In this document: positions 25,801-35,170 of the stretch, one piece after another
Position numbering within the stretch: position 1 is the stretch's first letter
Layout of the letters: every line of letters begins with the position of its first letter
NCBI RefSeq assembly: GCF_011068285.1
Contig: NZ_CP049616.1
Location: forward strand, 1,654,501-1,718,500
From: Flagellimonas oceani
GTDB lineage: Bacteria > Bacteroidota > Bacteroidia > Flavobacteriales > Flavobacteriaceae
Length of the DNA stretch: 64,000 bases
Direction of reading: 5' to 3'
Notes under the pieces: generated by a model
Seen by the model: the letters and a program-made list of their open reading frames with translations, nothing else
Database searches by the model: none
What the model was told of the DNA's origin: nothing
Position numbers and translations under genes: made by a program

Positions 25801-26688
25801 ATGAAAGCTTCATTGAGCAATTCAGAGCTTATTCTGAATGCTGATGGGAGCATTTACCATCTCAATCTTCTTCCCGAAGACATATCCAGCATTATTATTA
25901 CTGTAGGCGACCCGGAACGTGTTCCTGAGGTTTCCAAATATTTCGACTCCATCGAAATAAGGAAGGGAAAACGTGAGTTTGTCACCCATACCGGTATTTA
26001 CGCCGGTAAGCGAATCACTGCAATCTCCACAGGTATCGGAACGGACAATATTGACATTGTTTTTAATGAATTAGATGCCTTGGCCAATATTGATTTTGAT
26101 TCCCGGGACACTAAATCAGAAAAAATACAACTCAGTTTTATACGGATTGGTACATCTGGGTCGATACAACCCGACATCCCTATCGATACATTTTTAATGA
26201 GCAGTTCCGGAATAGGTTTTGACAACCTGCTCCACTTTTATGAATCCGAACATATCAAGAACACAGCGCTGGAACTGGCATTACACGACCACCTTGGTTG
26301 GGAGCAGCACAACATTCATCCTTACGCTGTAGATTTTGACAAGGAGTTGGGCGACATTTTCGACTCAAATCGTATACGATTAGGGGCAACATGTACAAAT
26401 TCAGGTTTTTACGGGCCACAAGGAAGAACATTACGACTAAAACCATCCCTTAAAGATTTTAACGAGAAGCTAGCCCAGTTTTCCCATAAAAACCTTAGGA
26501 TAACCAATCTGGAAATGGAAACAGCTGGCATTTACGGTCTTGCCAAACTCCTTGGGCACAGGGCAGTTTCCCTAAACGCCATATTAGCGAATAGGGTCAC
26601 CGGCGAGTTTTCCGAACAGGGCCATAAAACCGTCGACGAACTCATTCAATACACCTTGAATTGCATCGCCAATAGTCGATTGGTATGA
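25801..26688 (+). CDS. Nucleoside phosphorylase (uridine phosphorylase-like)
   Basis: A 295-residue member of the PNP/UDP phosphorylase family (PF01048). Visible motifs are IIITVGDPERVPEV for phosphate contact, ITAISTGIGTDNIDIVFNEL, RIGTSGSIQ, and NLEMETAGIYGLAKLLGHRA, where EMET holds the ribose. It splits a ribonucleoside with phosphate to base and ribose-1-phosphate in salvage. Pyrimidine preference is only suggested by similarity to uridine phosphorylases; the protein is about 40 residues longer than E. coli Udp. Second gene after DUF1835. Confidence 0.85.
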   Translation: MKASLSNSELILNADGSIYHLNLLPEDISSIIITVGDPERVPEVSKYFDSIEIRKGKREFVTHTGIYAGKRITAISTGIGTDNIDIVFNELDALANIDFDSRDTKSEKIQLSFIRIGTSGSIQPDIPIDTFLMSSSGIGFDNLLHFYESEHIKNTALELALHDHLGWEQHNIHPYAVDFDKELGDIFDSNRIRLGATCTNSGFYGPQGRTLRLKPSLKDFNEKLAQFSHKNLRITNLEMETAGIYGLAKLLGHRAVSLNAILANRVTGEFSEQGHKTVDELIQYTLNCIANSRLV

Positions 26689-26758
26689 TTTTGATCACAC
26701 TTTTTTTGATAGATACCGAACGGAATCATAATTTTAATATCACAAAGCAACGAGCCCT

Positions 26759-27607
26759 ATGAAAACGGTAAAAATAATTGGTGTCCCAGAACATTTTAAC
26801 CTTCCTTGGCATTTGGCCATGGAAGACAGTGCTTTTGAAGATAGGGGCATTGAACTGGAATGGACCGATGTTCCGGAGGGCACCGGAAAAATGACACAAA
26901 TGCTGCAGGACGGTGAAGCGGATTTGGGCATCATTCTTACCGAGGGCATCATTAAAAGCATCTCTCAGGGCAATCCCAGTAAAATTGTGCAAGAATATGT
27001 GTCCTCTCCCCTGCTTTGGGGCATTCATGTGGATGCGAATAGTAGCCGCAACTCCATTTTGGACCTAAAAAATGATAAAGTCGCTATCAGCCGGTTGGGC
27101 AGCGGAAGCCACTTAATGGCCTATATCAACGCCCAAAACCAAGGATGGAACACGGAAAACCTTGAATTTGAAATCATCAATAACCTCGATGGTGCCGTAG
27201 AAAGCCTGACCAACGGTTCCGGTGCCTATTTTATGTGGGAACACTTCACCACCAAACCGCTTGTGGACAATGGGACCTTTAAACGGGTCGGTGACTGCCC
27301 TACCCCTTGGCCGTGTTTTGTGATCGCTGCCTCGGAAACCTTTTTGAAAGAAAACGAAGGAGTGCTCAAACATATTCTGGAGGTTATCAACACGTACACC
27401 TCGGAATTCAAGCAAATTCCAAGCATAGATAGAACGTTGTCCAACAGATACGAGCAAAAACTGGAAGATATAAAAGAATGGCTATCTAAAACCACTTGGG
27501 GGCAGGAACAACTTTCAGCAGCAACCGTCAACGAGGTACAAAAAAGGCTACACGACCTTAATTTAGTGGATGAAATTAAGCCCATTGAAACCTTTCTTTG
27601 GAAATAA
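26759..27607 (+). CDS. Substrate-binding-like protein (SsuA/NMT1 type) without signal peptide
   Basis: A 282-residue protein with the type II periplasmic-binding fold: KIIGVPEHFNLPWHLAMEDSAFEDRGI, TGKMTQMLQDGEADLGIILTEG, DKVAISRLGSGSHLMAYI and GSGAYFMWEHFT. Relatives bind sulfonates, nitrate or thiamine precursors for ABC uptake. Here there is no signal peptide or lipobox and no ABC permease or ATPase gene nearby, so it may be a cytoplasmic sensor or enzyme using the same fold. The ligand is unknown. It lies 70 bases after the phosphorylase gene on the same strand. Confidence 0.75.
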   Translation: MKTVKIIGVPEHFNLPWHLAMEDSAFEDRGIELEWTDVPEGTGKMTQMLQDGEADLGIILTEGIIKSISQGNPSKIVQEYVSSPLLWGIHVDANSSRNSILDLKNDKVAISRLGSGSHLMAYINAQNQGWNTENLEFEIINNLDGAVESLTNGSGAYFMWEHFTTKPLVDNGTFKRVGDCPTPWPCFVIAASETFLKENEGVLKHILEVINTYTSEFKQIPSIDRTLSNRYEQKLEDIKEWLSKTTWGQEQLSAATVNEVQKRLHDLNLVDEIKPIETFLWK

Positions 27608-27636
27608 CCCAAGATCCAATAGTCTACCCATTGAGT

Positions 27637-28302
27637 TTACCAATCAATCGGTTCTTTGCCCATTTGGGCTAGTAGTTTACTGGTCTTGCTGAAATGCTGG
27701 TTGCCGAACCACAGACCTCGGTTGGCGCTCAAGGGAGAGGGATGTCCCGAGGTTAAAATATGATGCTTGCTTTTATCGATCAAGGCCGATTTTTTCTTGG
27801 CAAACCCGCCCCAAAGCAAAAAAACAACACCTTCAAGTTCGCTGGAAACCGTTTGGATCACCGCATCGGTAAATTGTTCCCACCCTTTTTTCTGATGGCT
27901 CCCAGCTTGGTGTGCACGAACCGTCAAGGTCGCATTCAACAGAAGAACCCCTTGGTCGGCCCACCGCTCCAGATTGCCACTTTTGGGATAGGGCTTTTCC
28001 ACATCGGTCTTGATTTCCTTGAAAATATTGACCAGAGATGGCGGATGCGGAATGCCATCCTTTACGGAAAAACACAAGCCGTTCGCTTGATTTGGCCCGT
28101 GGTAGGGATCCTGACCAATGATCACCACCTTGGTTTCCTGGAACGGACAATGATCAAAAGCGGAAAAAATGTCCTTACCCTTTGGGTAACAGGTATGTTG
28201 TTGATATTCCTGCTTCACAAAAGCGGCCAATTGTTGGAAATAAGGTTTTTCGAATTCGTCAGATAATTGCGTTTTCCAACTGGGTTCAATGTTTACCTCC
28301 AT
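27637..28302 (-). CDS. ung: Uracil-DNA glycosylase, family 1
   Basis: A 221-residue protein from the ATG at 28302; an in-frame start at 28374 adds residues not found in the family. Motifs are GQDPYHGPNQANGLCFSV with the catalytic Asp65, the VLLLNATLTVR strand, and HPSPLSA with the catalytic His in the DNA-intercalation loop. It removes uracil from DNA as the first step of base excision repair. It is divergent from mutS2 with a 122-base intergenic region, so two repair genes face apart. Confidence 0.95.
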   Translation of the reverse strand: MEVNIEPSWKTQLSDEFEKPYFQQLAAFVKQEYQQHTCYPKGKDIFSAFDHCPFQETKVVIIGQDPYHGPNQANGLCFSVKDGIPHPPSLVNIFKEIKTDVEKPYPKSGNLERWADQGVLLLNATLTVRAHQAGSHQKKGWEQFTDAVIQTVSSELEGVVFLLWGGFAKKKSALIDKSKHHILTSGHPSPLSANRGLWFGNQHFSKTSKLLAQMGKEPIDW

Positions 28303-28398
28303 ATGATGGTTTTGATGGGAATTTCGAGTTTCACCCAAAAGTACGCAATGCAGACAGTTTTTGCTAGACAGCACATCCGCTAAAACACATCAAAATCC

Positions 28399-28406
28399 TA
28401 TATTTG
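28399..28406 (+). promoter_or_regulatory. -7 promoter element (TATATTTG) of mutS2
   Basis: Perfect TAnnTTTG match ending 18 bases before the mutS2 ATG. Confidence 0.5.
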
Positions 28407-28424
28407 CCCTGCTAGTCGAAAAAG

Positions 28425-30596
28425 ATGCGAAACATTCACCCCAAAACACTCCAAGATTTAGAATTTCCCACCGTATTGACGCAAATAGCTGCGCGATGCA
28501 ATACCGAATTGGGAAAGGAAGATGCATTACAGATACAGCCGTTCAAAAATAAGGATGAGCTGATGGAGGCTTTGGGACAGACTTCGGAGTATCTGGCTTC
28601 GTTTTCCAACGATAACCGTATTCCCAATCACGGTTTTGACCAAATCAACAGCGAATTGGGCCTACTCAAGATTGACAACAGTACTTTGGAAATCTCGGGT
28701 TTTCGAAAAATCGGCAGCATCTGCAAAACCGTCACGATTCATCATAAATTCTTCAAGAAGTTCAAGGAATACTACCCTCTGCTTTTTAGCAAAGTGGATA
28801 CTCTGGAACTACATCCCGAAATTCCGGATGCCATTGATGATGTTATCGATAAATTCGGGGAGATCAAGGACTCTGCTTCAGACGAATTGCGATATATCCG
28901 TAGTAAAATCAATGAGGTGCGCAGTAAGATCAATCAAAGTTTTAGCGCTGCACTGGGGCGTTATCAATCTTCGGACTTTTTGGATGAAATCCGCGAATCC
29001 GTGGTCGAGAACCGTCGGGTTTTAGCGGTTAAGGCCATGCACCGCAAAAAAGTGAAGGGTACCGTGATGGGCACTTCCAAAACGGGGAGCATCGTATACA
29101 TTGTTCCGGAAGCCACCCTCTCCTACACCAGGGAATTGAGCAACTTGGAATTTGACGAGAAAGAAGAGGTACAGCGCATCCTGAACAAGTTGACCGACGA
29201 AATCCGTCCTTACTTGGAATTGCTGAAAGCATATCAAGCCTATTTGGCCGGAACGGACATTACTGCGGCCAAGGCCAGATATGCCAACGAAATGGATGGC
29301 CTGTTGCCTGAAATCAACGAAGAGCGCGAAATGCACCTCCGTGATGCCTTCCATCCCCTGCTCTATTTATCCAACAAACGAAAGAACGAAAAAACTTGGC
29401 CGCAGACGATAAAACTCCACAAGGAGAACCGAATCATAGTGATTTCGGGACCGAATGCGGGTGGAAAAAGTATCACATTAAAGACCATTGGATTGCTTCA
29501 AGTAATGCTTCAAAGTGGGATGCTGATCCCTGTGCACGAGCGCAGTTCCGTTTGTTTTTTTGACCAAATTTTGACAGACATTGGAGATAATCAATCCATT
29601 GAAAATCATTTAAGTACGTATAGCTATCGCTTAAAGAACATGAATCGCTTTCTGCGGAAGTGCAACGACAAAACCTTGTTCTTGATCGATGAATTTGGAA
29701 CGGGAAGTGACCCCGAACTGGGCGGCGCCTTGGCCGAAGCTTTTTTGGAGGTGTTCTACGAGCGTGAGGCATATGGCGTAATCACAACCCATTACGCCAA
29801 TTTGAAGGCGCTGGCCAACGAATTGCCACATGCCACCAATGCCAATATGCTGTTCAATTCCAAAACATTGGAACCTACCTTTCAATTGGTTTTGGGCGAA
29901 GCGGGAAGCTCCTTTACGTTTGAGGTGGCCCAAAAGAACGGCATCCCCTATTCCTTGATCAACAAGGCCAAGAAGAAAATAGAACGCGGAAAAGTCCGTT
30001 TTGATGCCACCATTGCCAAGCTACAGAAGGAACGCAGCAAAATGGTGGAGACCGGCTCCAAACTGAAGGACGAAGAAGCCAAGGCCCGTGAAGAAAACGA
30101 GCGCTTGGAACAGCTTAATTCCAAGATCAAATCCAAGTTGGAGAGCTACCAAGAAATGTACGACCACAACCAGCGCATGATCCAACTGGGCAACAAGGTG
30201 AACACGGCAGCGGAAAAATACTTCATCGACAAGAAAAAACGCCCGTTGATCTCCGAAATGCTCCGTATTGTGGAAACGGAAAACAGCAAGCGCAAAAAGA
30301 CAACTGCCAAAAAGGCCAAGGCCAAACAAGAAGAAAAGAAACAGGTGGCCGAAGAGCTGGAACAAAAAATCAAAAAGGTACGGGTCGAGAAGAAAATCCA
30401 AAAAAAGAAAGAAATCCAGGCCGAAAAGAACAAACCCCGCCCAGTGTTTAAAATCGGGGACCGCGTTCGTTTGATGGATGGTAAGGCCGTGGGCAGTATC
30501 GACACGCTCGAAAAAGGCAAAGCGGTGGTCAACTACGGTATGTTCACCACCAATGTGAGCGTGGACCAATTGGAATTGGTGGAGGCGAAGAAGTAA
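28425..30596 (+). CDS. mutS2: MutS2-family ATPase without Smr domain
   Basis: A 723-residue protein. Domain III/connector-like helices precede a MutS ATPase with Walker A GPNAGGKS (342-349), followed by LFLIDEFGTGSDP (Walker B) and ITTHYANLK. After about residue 510 comes a very long Lys/Glu-rich coiled coil (about 525-660) and a short SH3/KOW-like end (KIGDRVRLMDGKAVGSIDTL). The Smr endonuclease domain that ends typical MutS2 is absent. MutS2 acts against homologous recombination or rescues collided ribosomes in other bacteria; without Smr this copy should lack the nuclease step. Divergent from ung. Confidence 0.9.
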   Translation: MRNIHPKTLQDLEFPTVLTQIAARCNTELGKEDALQIQPFKNKDELMEALGQTSEYLASFSNDNRIPNHGFDQINSELGLLKIDNSTLEISGFRKIGSICKTVTIHHKFFKKFKEYYPLLFSKVDTLELHPEIPDAIDDVIDKFGEIKDSASDELRYIRSKINEVRSKINQSFSAALGRYQSSDFLDEIRESVVENRRVLAVKAMHRKKVKGTVMGTSKTGSIVYIVPEATLSYTRELSNLEFDEKEEVQRILNKLTDEIRPYLELLKAYQAYLAGTDITAAKARYANEMDGLLPEINEEREMHLRDAFHPLLYLSNKRKNEKTWPQTIKLHKENRIIVISGPNAGGKSITLKTIGLLQVMLQSGMLIPVHERSSVCFFDQILTDIGDNQSIENHLSTYSYRLKNMNRFLRKCNDKTLFLIDEFGTGSDPELGGALAEAFLEVFYEREAYGVITTHYANLKALANELPHATNANMLFNSKTLEPTFQLVLGEAGSSFTFEVAQKNGIPYSLINKAKKKIERGKVRFDATIAKLQKERSKMVETGSKLKDEEAKAREENERLEQLNSKIKSKLESYQEMYDHNQRMIQLGNKVNTAAEKYFIDKKKRPLISEMLRIVETENSKRKKTTAKKAKAKQEEKKQVAEELEQKIKKVRVEKKIQKKKEIQAEKNKPRPVFKIGDRVRLMDGKAVGSIDTLEKGKAVVNYGMFTTNVSVDQLELVEAKK

Positions 30597-30606
30597 ATCC
30601 ATTGTC

Positions 30607-30626
30607 ATTCCTGCAAAAGCAGGAAT
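30607..30626. repeat. REP-like hairpin ATTCCTGC-AAAA-GCAGGAAT
   Basis: Perfect 8-bp inverted repeat 10 bases after mutS2. The core TTCCTGC...GCAGGAA is the kind of dispersed palindrome often seen between flavobacterial genes; a related core (CCTGCGCAGG) occurs at 38283. There is no T run, so it is not a classical terminator. Confidence 0.55.
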
Positions 30627-30809
30627 CCAACGGCATCCATATGTTGACAACTCGCCATAAGTCAATGGATTGGCCTATTGTTTTTGAAGGGATTTTCCGC
30701 GAACTTCGTAATTGGTTACTAAAATCAAATTCTACTAGCGCAGTCGAAGTATTAAAAACGATTCATATTCTTTAACGTTGTATGTAACCTTGAAAAACAA
30801 ACCGAGTGA

Positions 30810-31379
30810 ATGAATAATTCAGAAAAAAATATATTCGAGAGATTAAAAAGTGGTGAATCTGTTCCATTCAATGACCCTGACTATTCTCAAATCGGAACTG
30901 CTGTTAGCGAAACAAAAAAACTGCTTGTAAAGCTCAATAATGAGGCGGACGATAAAGAAATCAGAAAATTGTTGAGCCAAATTATCGACCAAAGAATTGA
31001 TGAAAGCACGACAGTATTTACACCATTTTTTACCAATTACGGAAAGAATATAAAGCTTGGCAAAAACATATTCATCAATCACGCATGCTCCTTTTTGGAT
31101 TTAGGAGGCATAACCATAGATGACAATGTGATGATTGCACCAAGGGTAAATTTGACTTCCGAGAGTCATCCAATTTCAGTAAACAACAGAAAGACTTTAA
31201 CGGTTGGACATATTCACATAAAACAAAATGTTTGGATTGGTGCAAATGCAACAATTTTTCCTGGCGTTACAGTTGGAGAAAATTCAGTTGTGGCCGCCGG
31301 TGCAGTTGTTCATCAAAATGTACCTGATAACACTATTGTTGGTGGCATACCGGCAAAAGTAATCAAGCAAATAGAATAG
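30810..31379 (+). CDS. Hexapeptide-repeat acetyltransferase (maltose/galactoside O-acetyltransferase-like)
   Basis: A 189-residue protein with an N-terminal helical Mac-type segment (about 1-60) and a left-handed beta-helix from about 70 to 185: ITIDDNVMIAPRVNLTSESHPI, VWIGANATIFPGVTVGENSVVAAGAVV, DNTIVGGIPAKVIK. The catalytic His is expected in TSESHP. It transfers acetyl from acetyl-CoA to a sugar hydroxyl. The gene is AT-rich compared with mutS2 upstream, and just before it lies AACGTTGTATGTAAC, which resembles the right end of the cassette sites near 37.7 kb, so it may also have been acquired as a cassette. Confidence 0.85.
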   Translation: MNNSEKNIFERLKSGESVPFNDPDYSQIGTAVSETKKLLVKLNNEADDKEIRKLLSQIIDQRIDESTTVFTPFFTNYGKNIKLGKNIFINHACSFLDLGGITIDDNVMIAPRVNLTSESHPISVNNRKTLTVGHIHIKQNVWIGANATIFPGVTVGENSVVAAGAVVHQNVPDNTIVGGIPAKVIKQIE

Positions 31380-31381
31380 AC

Positions 31382-31712
31382 GTGAAACTTTAAATAATTA
31401 TACTATCAATTTTAAGTTGTACCAATATTTCTTCAAAAAAAGGAAATATGGAAAAGCAACTATTCAAGAGGAACATATGGATTCAAACCAATCGATAGAG
31501 GTGTTAACAATATATGGCGACACTAACTATGAAAGAACTTTACCAGATAATGAGACTGCCAGAGAATCTTAGAAATGTTACCGCTAACTTTAAAAATGAA
31601 AAATCTGAACAGTATTTAAAAGTATTTCAATTTTTCAAAGGACCTATCTAAAGAAACCGTAGACGTAAATACAACATTGTGTAAAGCAATAGCGGGTTCA
31701 GTATTATTTTGA
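31382..31712 (+). pseudogene. Decayed small lipoprotein gene
   Basis: This stretch of the 523-base gap carries pieces of one protein in changing frames. Frame 1 reads a leader ILSILSCTNISSKKG with a lipobox, then MEKQLFKRNIWIQTN to a stop at 31496-31498; the next frame goes on with SIEVLTIYGDTNYERTLPDNE; a third holds NVTANFKNEKSEQYLKVFQFF and then SKDLSKETVDVNTTLCKAIAG to a stop at 31710-31712. An early stop also interrupts the leader. The order fits a lipoprotein gene with at least three frameshifts. No family was recognised. The rest of the gap (31713-31902) shows nothing clear. Confidence 0.5.
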
Positions 31713-31902
31713 AATATAAAATTTTAAGTCACAGGCCAGTGCTGTCAGACAGTTTAATGGCTTGAAATTCCCTACTGCTCTTACACGAGGCCGATAACAA
31801 ACCTCTCCCCATTTTACACCCATAACAAAATCCTTCCGACCGTTCAGCTCATTTTTCCTATCTTGTTTAGCAATTAGAAACTAAACATCGTATAACGAAA
31901 AA

Positions 31903-33360
31903 ATGAAAAAAACAACCAATTCCCAAAGCAGAAGAAATTTTGTGAAAAACACCGCGCTGGCGTCCAGCATTTTTATTGTGCCCCGCCATGTGCTGGGCGG
32001 TCCCGGCTTTTTGGCCCCTAGCGACCGCTTGAACATCGCCGCCATTGGTGCGGGCGGCAAAGGAGCCAGCGACATTGCCAACGCCTCCGTAAACGGGCGC
32101 GAAAATGTGGTGGCCCTTTGTGATGTCGATTTTTCCGGATCGGCCAAGCAATCGGTAGAGCGTTTTCCAAAAGCAAAGCTCTTTAACGATTACCGCGAAA
32201 TGCTCGATTCCATGAAGGATATCGACGCGGTGACCATCAGTACGCCCGACCATGTTCACGGTCCGGCAGCGGCCTATGCCATGCAACGCGGCAAACACGT
32301 GTATGTGCAAAAACCCATGACGCACAACATCCGCGAAGCGCGTATGCTCACCCAAATGGCCCGCGATAAAAAAGTGGTCACCCAAATGGGAAACCAAGGC
32401 GCTTCCAACCCATTGTTGGGCATGGTCCAAAAATGGGTCGATTCCGGTGCGCTGGGTCGCATTACCAAAGTTGAGATTTGGACCAACCGTCCGGTATGGC
32501 CCCAAGGAAATGCAATGCCCGAACCGGACCCATCCAGCAAACCCAACGACTTGAACTGGGACCTATGGTTGGGCCCTGCCCCCATGCGTCCGTACACACC
32601 GAACCTGCATCCGTTCAACTGGCGGGGCTGGTGGGATTATGGAACCGGCGCCTTGGGCGATGTTGGATGTCACTTGATCGATATCCCTTACCGCACCTTG
32701 AAGTTGGGCTACCCTACGGCGGCAGAATGCAGCGTGGGCACGGTATTTTCCCAAATGTGGAATCCGGATTACCACCCAGAAGGCTGTCCGCCCTCCTCAT
32801 TCATCACTTTGAATTATGAGGCTACGGACAAAACCGCCGCCCCATTGACCATGACCTGGAGCGATGGCGGTATCCGTCCCTCGCATCCGGAGATCATTCC
32901 TGCCGATAGCGATATTGGAGGGCCGGGAAGTCAAAATGGTGTGCTGATCCATGGAGAGCATGGGGTAATTTCCACCAACATCAATGATAGCTCACCGTTG
33001 ACCCCAAAATTGTATATGAACAGTGGTGCCACGGAATTTGGGCCGGAAGTGGAAGATATGCCAGAACCGGAATACGGCCACCAACGCAAATGGGTGGATG
33101 CCTGTAAAGCAGGATTTGGCAGCGAACAGCACCAAGACCTTACCTCTTCGTTCGATTACGCCGGACCTATGACGGAAACCGTACTTATGGGCAATTTGGC
33201 GATTCGTAGCTACATGTTACGTAAACAGAATGAAAAAGGAAACATGGAGTTCTACGGTCGTAAAAAACTGCTTTGGGATGGCGAAAATATGGAAATCACC
33301 AATTTTGAAGATGCCAACCAGTATGTTACCCGTACCTACCGCGAAGGTTGGGAAATGTAA
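31903..33360 (+). CDS. Gfo/Idh/MocA-family oxidoreductase with Tat signal
   Basis: A 485-residue protein. The N-terminus has a twin-arginine signal (QSRRNFVKNTALASSIFIV), so it is exported folded with its NAD(P). The Rossmann domain follows (LNIAAIGAGGKGASDIANA; DAVTISTPDHVHGPAAAYAMQRGKHVYVQKPM with the family Lys-Pro), then the substrate domain with GWWDYGTGALGDVGCHLIDIPYRTLKLG. Exported members of this family often act on glycans or sugar derivatives. The substrate is unknown. A strong terminator follows, so it is monocistronic. Confidence 0.9.
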   Translation: MKKTTNSQSRRNFVKNTALASSIFIVPRHVLGGPGFLAPSDRLNIAAIGAGGKGASDIANASVNGRENVVALCDVDFSGSAKQSVERFPKAKLFNDYREMLDSMKDIDAVTISTPDHVHGPAAAYAMQRGKHVYVQKPMTHNIREARMLTQMARDKKVVTQMGNQGASNPLLGMVQKWVDSGALGRITKVEIWTNRPVWPQGNAMPEPDPSSKPNDLNWDLWLGPAPMRPYTPNLHPFNWRGWWDYGTGALGDVGCHLIDIPYRTLKLGYPTAAECSVGTVFSQMWNPDYHPEGCPPSSFITLNYEATDKTAAPLTMTWSDGGIRPSHPEIIPADSDIGGPGSQNGVLIHGEHGVISTNINDSSPLTPKLYMNSGATEFGPEVEDMPEPEYGHQRKWVDACKAGFGSEQHQDLTSSFDYAGPMTETVLMGNLAIRSYMLRKQNEKGNMEFYGRKKLLWDGENMEITNFEDANQYVTRTYREGWEM

Positions 33361-33383
33361 ATTATCTATCCATATAAATTTAA

Positions 33384-33411
33384 AAGGGCCGCATTTGCGG
33401 CCCTTTTTTTA
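33384..33411 (+). terminator. Intrinsic terminator after the Gfo/Idh/MocA gene
   Basis: AAGGGCCGC-ATTT-GCGGCCCTT followed by a T run; 23 bases after the stop codon. Confidence 0.9.
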
Positions 33412-33532
33412 GTTTATCACCGCAAAGACAAGTAGTCCAGAAAGTTGAACAATGGATTATTTTGAATTGGCCCAAAAATCCCAGAACTTATACAACCTGT
33501 TTTTATAGCTAAAGCATCAAATTCCATGTTTC

Positions 33533-34750
33533 ATGAATCAATTTTTGAATGAGTGGGGAGAAGCGGCCTACACAACTTTTGGCTTTTTTTGGATGGCACT
33601 ATGGGCATTTGCCCTAGGTTATTTAATAAGCTCCATGATCCAAGTCTTCGTTACCGAAAAAAGGATGCAGGACATGATGGGCGACAAAGGCGGCAAGAGC
33701 GTATTGTTGGGTACTTTTTTTGGTTTTATAAGCAGTTCTTGCAGTTTTTCTGCGCTTGCCACCTCCAAATCACTGTTTAAAAAAGGGGCGAGCTTTGTCT
33801 CATCCATTGCTTTTTTGTTGGCATCCACGAACCTGGTCATTGAACTGGGGATCGTCATATCCATCTTTTTGGGTTGGCAGTTTGTTGTTGGCGAGTATGT
33901 TGGCGGCATAATCCTTATTTTATCAAGTTGGTTGCTTATCCGCATCATCAATCCCAAAAAACTGATTCGAAAGGCAAGGGAACGCCTTGAGGGGCCCAGT
34001 GAGTACCATGCGGATAAAAAATCCTTGACCGAAAAAATAAAGTCGCACGAAAACTGGGCCAAGGTCGGCAAACAGTACGGAATGGAATGGAAGATGGTTT
34101 GGAAAGATGTTACCGTAGGCTTTACCATTGCAGGGATTGTCGCCGCGTTTGTTCCCGATTCGTTCTTTCAGACACTTTTTATCAATACGGGAGAGGGGCA
34201 GCGATCCTTTGGTTTTTTTACCTTATTGGAACATGTAATTGTGGGGCCGTTTGCCGCATTTTTGACTTTTATCGGGTCAATGGGCAACATCCCCCTTGCT
34301 GCACTGTTGTATGGCAAAGGCGTAAGTTTTGCCGGGGTCATGGCCTTTATTTTTAGTGATTTGGTCGTATTTCCTGTGCTGCGCATCAATGCGAAATATT
34401 ACGGATGGAAAATGTCCCTTTTCATCTTGTTTTTGCTCTTCACATCATTGATTGCCGCATCGCTATTGCTCCACTATGGTTTTGACCTGTTCGGTCTGAT
34501 CCCACAGGGTACCGATAAAGGCATTGCCAACAAAGAATATTTTGCTATTGATTACACGTTTTTCCTGAACTTGGCCTTTGTTTTCCTATCCGGGTTGATG
34601 GTGTACTTTGGCCACTACAAATGGAAGAGCGTTAAGCACCATAAAGAAATGGCCCAAAAAAGCCCGCTCTTGGAGAAAATCCTTAAATGGACCGCTTTGG
34701 TTTGCTATGTGTGGTTGGCCGTTGGGATTGTCTTGAAGTTTACCGTTTGA
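33533..34750 (+). CDS. DUF318/UPF0718-type permease
   Basis: A 405-residue protein with about eight to nine membrane helices in two halves separated by a basic loop (about residues 140-185). The segment ISSSCSFSALATSKSLFKKG followed by FLLASTNLVIELGIV is the family signature (PF03773), repeated in the second half as GPFAAFLTFIGSMGNIPLAALLYGKG. Members are linked to arsenic or metal efflux in some bacteria, but here there is no ars gene nearby. The ATG at 33533 fits; another ATG at 33526 is out of frame. Confidence 0.8.
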   Translation: MNQFLNEWGEAAYTTFGFFWMALWAFALGYLISSMIQVFVTEKRMQDMMGDKGGKSVLLGTFFGFISSSCSFSALATSKSLFKKGASFVSSIAFLLASTNLVIELGIVISIFLGWQFVVGEYVGGIILILSSWLLIRIINPKKLIRKARERLEGPSEYHADKKSLTEKIKSHENWAKVGKQYGMEWKMVWKDVTVGFTIAGIVAAFVPDSFFQTLFINTGEGQRSFGFFTLLEHVIVGPFAAFLTFIGSMGNIPLAALLYGKGVSFAGVMAFIFSDLVVFPVLRINAKYYGWKMSLFILFLLFTSLIAASLLLHYGFDLFGLIPQGTDKGIANKEYFAIDYTFFLNLAFVFLSGLMVYFGHYKWKSVKHHKEMAQKSPLLEKILKWTALVCYVWLAVGIVLKFTV

Positions 34751-34853
34751 TGGAGAAGAACTAAAAGTACGATCCCCATCCCAAAAGAAAAGGACCGCAA
34801 AGGTATCGCCATATCTGAAGCCTTGCAGCCCTTTTAATTCCAACTTCGTACCG

Positions 34854-35141
34854 CTAACTTTGGACTTGCTCCCCAATTATTTGCTCAATACATTCCCAAA
34901 GCCCTTTTAGATGGAAGAGCGCATTTTTTTCTTCCTCATCAATAGGTTCATAGGAATGGTAAACGACCACATCGTGGAGCAATTTTAGGGATTTTACCAC
35001 ATCGGGGCCGTCCAGGGCATCGGCATACTCCAGCAGTTCCAACTGTGCAGGGGTTAGTGTTTGAGGGGTTTGGGTTGCGCTTTGCGCGTTAGCATTGCCG
35101 CAATGCGGGCAGCTTTTTTCTTGACCTTCTCCGTTTCGCAT
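34854..35141 (-). CDS. Small protein with zinc-ribbon-like CxxC start, function unknown
   Basis: A 95-residue soluble protein. It opens with a single CPHCG knuckle (residues 11-15), so any zinc ribbon would need a dimer. After a Thr/Gln-rich linker the helical part reads LLEYADALDGPDVVKSLKLLHDVVVYHSYEPIDEEEKNALFHLKGLWECIEQII. I do not recognise the family. Its 5' leader contains a remarkable set of perfect inverted repeats (35171-35302), which suggests control at the RNA level. Confidence 0.6.
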   Translation of the reverse strand: MRNGEGQEKSCPHCGNANAQSATQTPQTLTPAQLELLEYADALDGPDVVKSLKLLHDVVVYHSYEPIDEEEKNALFHLKGLWECIEQIIGEQVQS

Positions 35142-35170
35142 AATAGAGTAGTTAAAAAGTTAGACAAATG

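Noticed and set aside
30607..30626. Terminator of mutS2
   Set aside because: The hairpin is good but no T run follows on either strand; it fits a dispersed REP-like palindrome.
30021..30665. A 214-codon minus-strand ORF over the end of mutS2
   Set aside because: It is the mirror of the Lys/Glu-rich coiled coil (Phe/Leu-rich shadow) and passes through the REP-like hairpin.
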